In this document: positions 43,484 through 52,488 of the stretch, piece by piece | Position numbering within the stretch: position 1 is the first letter of the stretch | Layout: every line of letters starts with the position of its first letter | Source of the DNA: Antedon bifida | Lineage: Eukaryota > Echinodermata > Crinoidea > Comatulida > Antedonidae | Reading direction: 5' to 3' | NCBI GenBank assembly: GCA_963402885.1 | Contig: OY727095.1 | Coordinates: 21,023,001 to 21,087,000 of the forward strand | DNA: 64,000 bases | Made by a program: the position numbers and the translations under genes | The notes under the pieces: model-generated | What the model saw: the letters and a program-made list of their open reading frames with translations, nothing else | Told to the model about the DNA's origin: nothing | Database searches by the model: none

Positions 43484-44115
43484 AGGTGCCCTGACGGATG
43501 ACAATTAATACTTATCATCCGTCAGGGCACTACCAGTTACACAGTGAATTAACAACGTGTATGTTAACTATATAGGTGCCCTGATGGATGACAATTAATA
43601 CTTATCATCCATCAGTGCACTACCAGTTACACAGTGAATTAACAACGTGTATGTTAACTATATAGGTGCCCTGAGGGATGACAATTAATACTTATCATCC
43701 GTCAGGGTACTACCAGATTCACAGTGAATAAACGACGCATATGTTAACTATATAGGTGCCCTGACGGATGACAATTAATACTTATCATCCGTCAGGACAC
43801 TACCAGTTACACAGTGAATTAACAACGTGTATGTTAACTATATAGGTGCCCTGACGGATGACAATTAATACTTATCATCCGTCAGGGCACTACCAGATTC
43901 ACAGTGAATTAACAACGTGTATGTTAACTATATAGGTGCCCTGATGGATAACAATTAAAACTTATCATCCGTCAGGGCACTACCAGATTCACAGTGAATA
44001 AACGACGTGTAGTTAACTATATAGGTGCCCTGATGGATAACAATTAAAACTTATCATCCGTCAGGGCACTACCAGTTACACAGAGTGAATTAACAACGTA
44101 ATATGCTAACTCAGT
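43484..44115. repeat. Seven tandem 90-bp units, each a hairpin
   Basis: Units start at 43484, 43574, 43664, 43754, 43844, 43934 and 44023. Each contains GTGCCCTGACGGATGA, a 13-base AATTAATA-containing loop, then TCATCCGTCAGGGCAC, i.e. 16 bp inverted arms. The rest of the unit is a conserved spacer (TACCAGTTACACAGTGAATT AACAACGTGTATGTTAACTA TATA). In unit 2 both arms carry the matching change ACGG/CCGT to ATGG/CCAT. A lone partial unit occurs at 44371-44392. No coding potential. Confidence 0.95.
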
Positions 44116-44563
44116 GCTAACTAGGTACCGTGACGCAATACAATTACTGAATTAACAAAATTATGATTATTCAAAGATTAAAATTTTGCATAATATAAGT
44201 AATATGATGATTCATAGTTTTGTAGTGGAATTGCATGAAAATTACAAAGGTAAAACGAGAACTTGCACTTTTAACTGTAATACAGTAATAGAATAATTGT
44301 GCAAATGGTAAAATACGATACATACATTGCGGTCCATCTACCCAATGAATTAAGTGCGCATGCGTAAACTAAATAGGTGCCCTGACGGATGACATTTAGA
44401 CTCTTCCTACCTAGTAGGCCTAAATAAATTACAAACAAATGTCAAAACATGATCATATGTGGCAATTAATCTGCGGAAATATTTTGCCGGTATCACCTAT
44501 GTGCCAGGCAAGTATCCTCTCTAGGCCTATACGTGAGAAAACACATCCTACTACAACGATATC
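44116..44563. other. Non-coding stretch with an isolated array half-unit
   Basis: AT-rich. TAGGTGCCCTGACGGATGAC at 44371 is one arm of the 90-bp unit without its partner. Nothing else is recognised. Confidence 0.4.
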
Positions 44564-44926
44564 CTATACTAGGCCAATACTTGCATTATCATTAAACAGT
44601 AGTGATTCCAGTATAATTTTTATAGATTTAATGTCCGTTAAATCCTTAAGTTGGCCAAATGACAACTTTGAAGCGAAATCAATTGCTGTCCAATCGTCGT
44701 CTGAAGAATTGATCGGGGGTCGGTGGGATGTAGCCGCTCCTACTGGCGTACAAGGACACTTTCTTCTAGTGGTGTTATTGTAAAAAATCTCACTAATTGT
44801 GAGGCTATTATCAACGGTAACATATTCGAGCCATTCTTTCTGATGATTGCACTTTCCTAATACGAAAACAATGAGGGTCACTGGCATTGACACCGCCAGC
44901 AGCAATGACAATTCCGCGACCGCCAT
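44564..44926 (-). CDS. 120-codon frame, unknown product with hydrophobic N-terminus
   Basis: ATG 44926 has a good context (GAGATAATGGCGG) and a hydrophobic start (LSLLLAVSMPVTLIVFVLG), followed by a charged body with RRKCPCTP and DDDWTAIDFASKLSFGQL, then TAG at 44564. The motif W-T-[AD]-[IV]-D-F-A-S-K also occurs on the minus strand at ~46950-47010, so the C-terminal half belongs to a repeated coding family. The real start may be further 3' or in another exon. It lies downstream of the P-like transposase copy 2 on the same strand. No function assigned. Confidence 0.4.
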   Translation of the reverse strand: MAVAELSLLLAVSMPVTLIVFVLGKCNHQKEWLEYVTVDNSLTISEIFYNNTTRRKCPCTPVGAATSHRPPINSSDDDWTAIDFASKLSFGQLKDLTDIKSIKIILESLLFNDNASIGLV

Positions 44927-45125
44927 TATCTCTCACCGTTGGATAAAAACAAAGAAATAAAAACAAACATACATGTAGAGCGCCACCAAAGATCGCAAAA
45001 AACTTTCGGTTACGTTTTATATGATGCGAGAGATGAGCGAGATGTGCCGCTGCTGGCAGGCTTCCTGTATGTTGCAAATTATATTAGAATTAGATTCGCT
45101 TCGGTAATTTCGCGAAAATGTAGGC

Positions 45126-45424
45126 CTAACCGCCAGTAAAATGTTTATAGTCGGCTGATATTTTAATAGGTCGGTTGGAAACCGGAAATAAACAATTTAT
45201 TTTGTTTGGCCCAACAATTCTCTTTAACAGTTCTACACAAATACCTGCTTCTGGGTCAGTGAAGTGCATGTACTTGTGTAGAGTACTCGGGTGCGGCAGT
45301 TTTAGAAATCCTGATGAGCGCAAGAAATTCTAATTTGAAGCAGACCTAGTGTGGAGTGCAATGCACCATCTGATAATTGTCGGGTGCCACCTCATTTGCT
45401 TGTGTTTTGTTAGTGACCACAGGC
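45126..45424 (-). pseudogene. P-element/THAP9-like transposase fragment, copy 2
   Basis: Reading down from 45424: KHKQMRWHPTIIRWCIALHT, a stop-containing stretch, then FLRSSGFLKLPHPSTLHKYM and HFTDPEAGICVELLKRIVG. It aligns block for block with the copy at 38834-39287 (RWHPxIxR, LHTxS, LPHxxTxxYxHFTD), both on the minus strand ~6.2 kb apart. It stops before the DEM block. It is a shorter, older copy. Confidence 0.65.
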
Positions 45425-45545
45425 CCGTATGCAGCATTTATAATGGGGGGGTGCGAGCGAAGCGAGCAACAATGGCTGTGGGCCAAGGGCCCCCGGTCAG
45501 GGGCCGAAGGCCCCGGCAAAATTTGCGTTATTTGACGTTCTCAAG
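45425..45545. repeat. GC-rich repeat with GCGAGCGAAGCGAGC and GGCC palindromes
   Basis: A ~110 bp island much richer in GC than its surroundings: GGGGGGGTGCGAGCGAAGCG, GGGCCAAGGGCCCCCGG and GGGGCCGAAGGCCCC. Nested short palindromes could form stable stems. I remember similar GCGAGCGAAGCGAGC stretches as dispersed repeats in other marine invertebrates. Confidence 0.5.
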
Positions 45546-45623
45546 ACTGATTTAAGACTCTTTGTTGTGGCTTGGGCTAGTTGAACGATGGACACCAGAA
45601 CTTAACGCTTTCATGATGTTTAA

Positions 45624-45667
45624 AGGCCAACTCAGACAGCGTCGTACGACGCTGTCTGAGTTGGCCT
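45624..45667. mobile_element. 44-bp perfect palindrome flanked by TAA, minimal MITE
   Basis: AGGCCAACTCAGACAGCGTC GT and its exact inverse meet with no spacer. TAA lies on both sides (45621-45623 and 45668-45670). A 3-bp TAA duplication agrees with PIF/Harbinger-type targets. The whole insert is two TIRs back to back. Confidence 0.75.
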
Positions 45668-45810
45668 TAACAAACAGTGAAACACTCTGACCGACTGCAG
45701 AAAATTAATTTCAACAAGAAAATGGGCCTTACCGTGATTTTTAGAATAAAAGACAACAAAATGACAAATTCTTAATTAAATTGTGTTTATTTTAAATGAT
45801 TCATTACTGT

Positions 45811-46185
45811 TTAAGTAGAATGACGATCATGTAATAGCGTATGAAGCTCTAGCCTCCTTGGATATTTTTTTGCAAATAAATCCACGACCTGATCCAAGTC
45901 GACGTCTTTTGAGTAGTGTATATGCATGAGTGCTAGCGATGATAACCTCTCTTGTGTCATGCTTGCTCGTGTGTATGTATGCAGTCTTTTTAAAGCACTC
46001 GCACTTCTCTCACACTCACAGCTCGTAGATGGAATTGTGCAACAAATCTTTAACAACGCATATATGTTTGGGAAAATAAGGCGGTCACATTCATCAAAGT
46101 TACAGAAAATTGTCAAGCGGATAAGTGTTAACCCCATCTCTGATAATCTTATTACATGAATTTGATTACCAGTACTCCATGTCAT
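45811..46185 (-). pseudogene. hAT-type transposase C-terminal (dimerisation) region
   Basis: Minus-strand frame 124 codons long. After a lead (LIFPNIYALLKICCTIPSTS) comes CECERSASALKRLHTYTRAS and MTQERLSSLALMHIHYSKDV, then DLDQVVDLFAKKYPRRLEL. The I-P-x-[ST]-[ST]-x-x-x-E-R-x-F/A-S-x-L-K...M-x-x-[ED]-R-L-x-x-L-x-L-x-x-[IV] pattern is the hAT dimerisation domain. There is no BED finger or DDE core upstream, so it is a C-terminal remnant. Confidence 0.75.
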
Positions 46186-46195
46186 TGATTTCCTT

Positions 46196-46680
46196 CTAAA
46201 GCTGTTTCATATTCTTGTAAGTTTGGTTTTTGCATGCTTGATTGAAATTCATCTTCATCCCACAGGAACCGCATGCATCATCTGAAACTACTACTATATT
46301 TGATTTCACCTTCGTTTTGTCACTGCTCACTAACTTACTTGTCTTTGATTTCCACCTGTTCAGCTTTAAACTACAGCATTTACATACAAAATATGCATGG
46401 ACACCTATAAAATAACGAAAGTTGTTAAATAAATTTACTAACTTTAATACAAAATACCATTTAATTGTATTAATAGATAGAATAAATATTTTCAATGCGA
46501 AAAAGAATTCAATAATACAGACAAAATAGGCAAAATCACAATATATTTAAAGGAATTTATACCTTCAACATCTGTGCCAATATCAATCTTCAATGCATCA
46601 TTAATAAGTTTCCTCGTTGGAGGGTTTTTGTATCCACAGAGCCTGCATATTGTCCACAGACATTCTAAATGGTTTTCCAT
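46196..46680 (-). CDS. Two-exon ZAD-like zinc-finger protein fragment
   Basis: Exon 1 (46680-46563) starts at ATG and reads MENHLECLWTICRLCGYKNP then PTRKLINDALKIDIGTDVEG. Donor GAAG|GTATAA and acceptor TTTTATAG|GTGTC (46404) preserve phase 1. Exon 2 reads VHAYFVCKCCSLKLNRWKSK, then a Ser/Lys linker, CGSCGMKMNFNQACK and TAG at 46196. The CxxC ... CxxC with ~40 residues between, followed by KLxRW, resembles the ZAD/recombinase-associated fingers at the start of many transposon-like proteins. The splice pair is well supported; the function is not. Confidence 0.6.
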
Positions 46681-47148
46681 CTAGGCCTCATGATTTTTTT
46701 TACAGAAAATTAGGCCTATGCTACCACTTTGCTGGAATCCAGCCAGGCCCTAGCCTGCAGTAGACGAATAGACTTAACAAAACATGATAATTTCCATATG
46801 TCATTACGCGTAATTTACCTTTTGTTTATCTACCCTTGTTGCTGTACCAATAATTTCTATGGTTCGGCCGGCCCGCGATAGCCGTTACTAGCGCAATTCC
46901 GGTAGACTCGAGCGTAGAGAAAGCTGAATGCAGAGTGGGCGCCAACGATGTGTTAAATACAGCCTTTGAGGCGAAATCCACATCGGTCCAATCCTCGCCG
47001 AATAATACATTTTCAGAAGGAATCGAATACAGGTACAGTATGTATTTTTATTTTATTTCACACAAAAATGGAAGTCGAAAAAAAGGAGCAACACAGTATA
47101 CATTTTTTACAGTTTACGTAACACTTTTCAATCTTTAATACAATAGAT
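46681..47148 (-). pseudogene. Relic coding block related to 44.6-44.8 kb
   Basis: On the minus strand, ~47035-46940 reads SENVLFGEDWTDVDFASKAV then FNTSLAP in one frame. This matches the DDWTAIDFASK block at 44650-44710. The rest of the interval is AT-rich, apart from a CpG-rich patch at 46860-46920 (GGTTCGGCCGGCCCGCG), which might be an old promoter. No start or splice sites were found. Confidence 0.35.
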
Positions 47149-47547
47149 TTATTTAAAGAAATCGGTAATTGATTTCTGCATTAACTTTTTATGCGATTCC
47201 TTCATTAAAAAGGCTTCATATCGGTCGGCCATAATGGAAATTTCATCAGGCACATTCACAATCAACCGATTGTAGCGTCTCATTGTGTCCACAATAGAAA
47301 ACATCTCCTGTAAAGTTGTAAAATTGTCTTGCATTGGCTGTGCGTCCACCGTCTTTTTGTCTTCTTCTTCAAGGTCTGATTCCTCATCTAACACTAGGTC
47401 GACGATCTCGCTGTCCTCTAGCTGTTCGGCAACACCTGCGTCTTTATCGTCTACAGATATGTAATCAGCCAGTGAGGGAAGCTCAAATGTTGCAGCAAGT
47501 CGTTCACAAATGTTACCGAAGTCTCTTTCTTCATCTACGACATCTAT
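47149..47547 (-). CDS. Tigger transposase gene, last exon (acidic C-terminus)
   Basis: Acceptor TATTGTAG|ATAGATG at 47547 continues exon 47665-48261 in phase 0. It reads IDVVDEERDFGNICERLAAT, then FELPSLADYI, a long acidic stretch (DLEEEDKKTVDAQP), a helical region (FTTLQEMFSIVDTMRRYNRL) and SHKKLMQKSITDFFK before TAA. A short C-terminal [IL]-T-D/S-F-F-K ending is typical of Tigger proteins. This exon has no stop inside it. Confidence 0.75.
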   Translation of the reverse strand: MDVVDEERDFGNICERLAATFELPSLADYISVDDKDAGVAEQLEDSEIVDLVLDEESDLEEEDKKTVDAQPMQDNFTTLQEMFSIVDTMRRYNRLIVNVPDEISIMADRYEAFLMKESHKKLMQKSITDFFK

Positions 47548-47664
47548 CTACAATACAATAAAGAAAATGTGTTAAAACCTTAGTTTTAACTTTTATTTGA
47601 ATACAGAAAACGGAAATAAAAATATAGTTTGGGGATAACGATATTAAACGTGATAAAAACTTAC

Positions 47665-48261
47665 CGCCACCTGATCTTCTTTTCAGTACACATTGGAAAT
47701 GGTTTGTGGGGTGACATTTCGCCAAGTACTTTTTATTGTGACAACTGCGTCTAACAACGTCCACTTGAACTCATCTGCGAGTAGCCAAGATGTAGCGATA
47801 GTGATGTAAGGTTTCTTATTATGCTGCCGTCCATAGGTTGTGTAATGATAGTCGTGTTTGGCGGTAAAAATACCAGCTCTAAGTGGGTTAGATTGATTTT
47901 GGGGTGCCATACAATTGTCCACTACCATGACAATCTTTTGACTGTCCCTTCTCATTTTATTATTCAATTTATTTAGCCAATTCTCAAGAAGCACACCCGT
48001 CATCCACGCTTTTTTGTTATTAGCATATTCCACGGGTAACTTTTTAATGTTTTTGAAGGCTCTCATGTTTTTACTCTTACCGTTTACAAATAATGGCAGC
48101 TTGTCGGAGCCATCCATATTAGCAGCAACAAGGACAGTTATTAGAGTTTTAGCTTGCTTTCCTCCGTGATATTCTTTCCAAATAAATCCCAATGATTTTT
48201 CTGGAAGCATTTGCCAAAATAGACCCGTCTTGTCGGCATTATAAATATCGGTGATGGGAAG
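47665..48261 (-). pseudogene. Tigger transposase gene, DDE exon
   Basis: Acceptor TTATTTGAG|CTTCCC at 48261, donor GTGGCG|GTAAGT at 47665. It reads ITDIYNADKTGLFWQMLPEK (the usual Glu after Asp is Lys), AKTLITVLVAANMDGSDKLP, LFVNGKSKNMRAFKNIKKLP, AWMTGVLLENWLNKLNNKMR, IVMVVDNCMAPQN (second Asp), then FKWTLLDAVVTIKSTWRNVT and a TGA in NVY*KED where Arg is expected. It is otherwise open for ~195 codons, so inactivation is recent or the TGA is an error. The upstream exon with the CENP-B-type DNA-binding domain was not found. Confidence 0.75.
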
Positions 48262-48866
48262 CTCAAATAATAAGTATAAGTACATATATGAAACATTTCT
48301 TATTGAATAAAGGTTTAATAATAATGAATGTATTTTTTCATGAAGTGGAGAGAATATTTCATTCATTTAAAGATTGGCTCTCTGCCCTGTTAAATATAAG
48401 TCAATCTTTCTGAAATATTATCTCCATTCAATTCATAAACATTAATTATTATACACTTTACAATTAAGTATTTACAGTCAACACTACATCCATATTAAAA
48501 CTAAATAACTTGCCAATAGTTCAACCATGATCAGAGAACTGTTTTGATCATGCATGTATGCATCTTAAAATGTACAGCATTACCTGAAAAAAACAAGTAC
48601 AATTTTGATAATTCAATAACAGTAAACAGATTGATTTGTATTTTCAAACAAAATTGATATAACATTCAATCCTTATTTAACATTCACCTAACATTATCAC
48701 ATATGTACACTGCAATTACATGAGATGGGAAGCTCAAGTAATAAGTATACTGATACTAATACTGTACTATTATAATTATTCCATTATACAAAACCAATAT
48801 GTACATTGTAATTACAAGAGATATTATTTTTCGTTGGGGTTGGTTTACGTCGTCAGAAGATGACCT
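48262..48866. other. Intronic or intergenic stretch with duplicated exon border
   Basis: The sequence around the Tigger exon acceptor, GATGGGAAGCTCAAATAATAAGTATA (48254-48279), recurs at 48725-48750 as GATGGGAAGCTCAAGTAATA AGTATA. No coding frame was seen between them. Confidence 0.5.
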
Positions 48867-49177
48867 TTATTTAGCATATTTTATGGCCTTCACGTTTATG
48901 TAATTCTTTCGGCAATTTGTATGGACTACTGACCCCGCAACAGCATTGGGTTTCAATCCTCTTTGAATGCTTGCTGCATTCACACTATCTGCTCCTAAAA
49001 TGGTAGTAACAAAATTATACAGTGAAAAACAAACTTTCATCTGTTTTTTAGTTCATTGAATTAAAAATTAATGATGTAAAAATGCCAGAGAAAAATGTAG
49101 CTAAACATACCTTTCTGTCTGATTGATACAGATTTATAACTCTTCTCATCAATTGTTTCTCTGCAAATGATGCAGTA
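48867..49177 (-). CDS. Two-exon Cys/His module, transposon-protein N-terminus type
   Basis: Exon A (49177-49111, acceptor AATACAG|TACTGC, donor CAGAAAG|GTATGT) reads YCIICRETIDEESYKSVSIR QK. Exon B (48994-48867, acceptor CATTTTAG|GAGCAG) reads GADSVNAASIQRGLKPNAVA then GSVVHTNCRKNYINVKAIKY AK and TAA. Phase 1 is kept across the intron. The C-x2-C ... H-x2-C-R-x2-Y pattern is a zinc-binding module that I associate with N-termini of long transposon-like ORFs. The next coding block downstream on this strand is the Tigger gene. Confidence 0.55.
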
Positions 49178-49549
49178 CTGTATTGTTTAATAGTAGTATA
49201 AGATATCTAAGGTAAATGAAATAGATATCAAATACATTAATAGAATAGAATCTGTAGTTTACACAGAGGAATGTATATCGCATAGGCCTATAGGTTTTAT
49301 AAAAAATAAATAAATAGTATTACTTATATAGGCTAGCCTATGCCTACCTTTTTGTGCTTAATTCATTTAAAAAATGAATAATATCCAAATTTTGTCTTTT
49401 CACGCCTAGTCAGAGTAAGCTGAAATGACAGTAAATTTAAGATCATTTTTAGTATCATCCCCTATATCGGCGGTCTTCTTTTAGCTACACGGATGGCCCC
49501 CCCTCCGTTCGTCTCACGTCTGTGGGTGGTACATTGACCCGTTGCTTTG
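49178..49549 (-). other. Spacer with a short basic frame
   Basis: A minus-strand reading at ~49450-49565 (DTKSEPLTLTKQRVNVPPTD, then RRTEGGAIRVAKRRPP) is open in another frame of the zinc-finger exon's 3' end. It could be coding after a splice or a frameshift; neither is proven. Confidence 0.25.
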
Positions 49550-50108
49550 TTAAAGTAAGGGGTTCGCTCTTTGTGTCTTATGACAGTGTTATATGGAGAG
49601 GTAATTGGCTTTATAAACTCCTTGCTACATCCCTTGCATTTTACATCAAGTTCAAATGGCTCTGATTTATCTGGTTTTTGCTGTGTTGTTTTTCTTAGAT
49701 GCCTGCAACTTTTGCATTTATATTTTGATTCATACTAAATGATGGACAGATTTCTATGCATTCTATGTGAAACCACTTATCTGGCTTACATTCTTCACAA
49801 GCAATCTGCAAAAAATGAATAAAAATAGTTTTATTATATAATTGCATATCTAACTGAAAATTTATAATTCACAAAAACAAAATTATGTTATCAATGATTA
49901 AAGTATTTGCCTTGCAAACCCTAGTGGCATAATCTTTCTCTGTGGGCATGCATTTGACGTTTGCTGTGCCGATAAAGTATACTAGGCCCTGGATTATTTT
50001 GTAGTTCATCTGTATTGTTGTACCTACCCATTGCACTGTTTGAGTATCATTGTTATCTACACTACTCAGCAGATCTTCATATCCACAGATTCTGCAATAG
50101 GAATTGAC
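49550..50108 (-). pseudogene. PHD finger plus C2H2-type finger, two exons
   Basis: Exon 1 (~50108-50028) reads CRICGYEDLLSSVDNNDTQT VQW and ends at donor CAATGG|GTAGGT. Exon 2 (acceptor TTTTTTGCAG|ATTGC at 49805) reads IACEECKPDKWFHIECIEI and, after one lost base, YESKYKCKSCRHLRKTTQQK. The intron is phase 0. All eight PHD ligands are present across the splice (CRIC, CEEC, HxxC, CKSC). The frame continues into FELDVKCKGCSKEFIKP and an RH, a C2H2-like finger start, and stops at 49550. A single frameshift separates it from an intact module. Confidence 0.65.
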
Positions 50109-51059
50109 GATTCTCAATCAGTGCACCTATTATGATGTCAAATTGCGACAAGTCAACCTAATGAAATAAACATATTTATAATAATACATAGTGTGAAAAC
50201 ATTTGTGGACATCAGTCAGTTTGTATCCCATGTGACATAAAGGTATGTGAATGAATTTGAATCTTTGTGACTGATGTCATTCAATATAAATGTTCAAACA
50301 AAAAATCAGGAATATTGAATACTCAGTGTGCTTTTATTTAATTCATCATGTTTTATGGACACTATCAGTGACTTCATGTTGTTATAAGAGACTTTTCAAC
50401 ATGTAAAACATACATTGCTGGTTGTTCGAAATCCTTACCCTTCTCAGATAGTTTTCTTGACACTTTCCTTTCAGAATTTCTGTCATAATCACTGCATCAT
50501 TTCGGTGTATTCTCTGTTCCTGTATGACACAATAGAAAACATATGCTTACAATTTGAAAGCACATTACAGTTATCTTTTACTGTTGAAGATCATGGTATT
50601 GTTACATTTATATTCAATTTTGTTAAAATACTAATTCACCAGTCCAGTTTGGCATACTGTACAATTATGACGTGGTCATTATAAATTGTTATTTAACTAT
50701 ATTTTGACAATGGAATACAGTACCAACCTTATTCCTATGCATTAACATCTATGACCTCCAATTTAAAAGCATAACCATATTACACAGCCCAATAATTAAT
50801 AATGTAATACAATTCTTTCTCTTGTTCAGATAACAAATAAACATACAGAACATAGTATTACAAAACAATTAAACAATATTATTTATAAAGGTTGGACCTA
50901 AACATGCTTACATTAAATAAAAGAGATCAAAACAAACATAAAAAAGCATGTTCAAATCATGGCTCTCTTTTGTAATGAGAAATTACTACGGTAAGGTAAT
51001 CGTATTGCTGTGGTGAACTTACTTTCATTGACAATTTTGGCAAAGTCAAGATTTACGAC
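50109..51059. other. Non-coding stretch
   Basis: AT-rich, about 950 bp. A Leu/Phe/Ile-rich frame at 50415-50684 looks fortuitous. It may be an intron within the minus-strand gene series. Confidence 0.3.
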
Positions 51060-51545
51060 TTAAACCCTCTTTTCATCTTTTACGGTCAAGACTTTACCAT
51101 TAACCTGAAAAACTTTAGAGGGTCCTGTAAAATTAGGACCCAGTTTTTCGCCTTTTATGTTCTGCTTTCTTTGATTACGGACGAGCACTTTCATGCCGGC
51201 TGTTATCGGCGTAACAACAATTTTCTTCACACTCTTCCTGATTGTTTTTGTTGAATGTTTTTTAAAACCTGGTCTTTTGTTGTTTTTACCATCGCTTTTA
51301 TTGCTGCCTGGTTTTGTTCTATCGGCATTGATGTTTTTGGTATGTCTGATAGCTATCATTATGGAAAAAGATGACATTCACTAAACAAAAAGATGTGTAA
51401 TTAATGCACAAGTGTGGTTTTAAGATCAAAATAGGATCTACTTACCCAAACCAGGTCTTCATCAGTATATTCGGCATGTATTTTTGGTTCGCGGTTATAA
51501 AGTTAAAAAAAATGGTGAATATTTTGTCGTTGATTGGATTTTCGT
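51060..51545 (-). pseudogene. Integrase C-terminal region (retroelement or Ginger-type)
   Basis: Minus strand: TKYSPFFL, a one-base shift, then LYNREPKIHAEYTDEDLVW ending at donor TGG|GTAAGT (~51445). The next block (from ~51377) has a basic linker (KKHSTKTIRKSVKKIVV) and ITAGMKVLVRNQRKQNIKGE then KLGPNFTGPSKVFQVNGKVL, ending TAA 51060. The S-P-F-x-L-x-Y-x-R-x-P helix followed by G-x-K-V-L...GP[YS]-V is the end of an integrase catalytic core plus its GPY/F module. Gypsy-like, Ginger or a host integrase-derived gene are all possible. A TGA directly after the putative acceptor counts against an intact splice. Confidence 0.6.
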
Positions 51546-51706
51546 ATATTTGACAATTAATATTTCAAAAAGTCTTCATTTCAATCAACATTTTTTCTTC
51601 TTGTTGGCTCTTGATAATCTTTTTGATTTTATCTTCAAGCACTTCTAATGTTCCCAGATCCTACTGTAGTCATTCTGTTTAACTTGGATGTAAAAGTTTG
51701 ATAGCA

Positions 51707-52488
51707 CTATTCTAAAAGGTTTATAACACAGCCAGCAACTATCATAGGTGGGTATGTTGAAAAGGAATAATCCTTGACACAGAGATATATAGTAGCATTG
51801 CATCTTCTTCTTATTGGTGCGATGTTACACTCATGGTTAATTTTTAGTGCATTCATAACTTTCTTCAATATATCATTGGGTGGTAGTGGTGACATGTATC
51901 AGTTTAGGTCTTTCACAATAACAACTTTAAGTTCCATACGTTCCTGGAATGTTTTTGTGTTATCTGTGTAATCTATGAGTATTTCAGCTTGAAAGGGAGC
52001 TGTTTCTTTCAATTTGTATTCTTTTTTGATAAAATTCTGTCCAATTAGTAATTCATCGCAAGGGTGAACATCATCCTCACATTTCAAATCTTCACACGCC
52101 TCTGACATCCATTCAGCAATTATTCTCTGCATGTGTGGTTTTTAGTCGTTTTGTAATTGAAAGTAATCCGTCTTTATATAGTGCCGGTCTTCAAACCGAT
52201 AACATTTTTTTCAAGACTTGACCATTAACCTAGAAAGCTCTGTACTTCTATTGTTTTTAACAGTGTAAGAGGACTATGCTCATACTGGTCTTTTAAACTG
52301 ACCCAGCAAGTTTATGATAGATATTTTATGTGAATGGATGCAATTACCTCCGTAATTGTCGCCTTTAAGCGTGTCCTTTTTTTTGCTTCAGGAATATTTA
52401 GCATGAGATATGAAAAATGTATGCAACATGTTCTTATCCATTCATCAACTTCTTCCTTGGGTATGAACAGCATCTTCAAATTCTTCAT
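51707..52488 (-). CDS. Unrecognised two-exon gene segment
   Basis: Exon 1 (52488-52348; acceptor GGGAACAG|ATGAAG, donor ACGGAG|GTAATT) reads MKNLKMLFIPKEEVDEWIRT, CCIHFSYLMLNIPEAKKRTR and LKATITE. Exon 2 (from 52126; acceptor CATGCAG|AGAATA) continues in phase 0 as RIIAEWMSEACEDLKCEDDV, HPCDELLIGQNFIKKEYKLK, TAPFQAEILIDYTDNTKTF and ERMELKVVIVKDLN. One TGA follows (51899-51901), then YMSPLPPNDILKKVMNALKI and further coding to ~51707. Protein-like composition, matched phases and length support a real gene with one stop. I do not recognise any domain. Confidence 0.5.

Noticed and set aside
43484-44115. CRISPR-like array of regular palindromic repeats
   Set aside because: The whole 90-bp unit is conserved, including the stretches that would be spacers, and the context is clearly eukaryotic.
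44439-44783. Plus-strand 114-codon frame
   Set aside because: Overlaps antisense with the minus-strand frame carrying the repeated WTxxDFASK motif and has no motif of its own.
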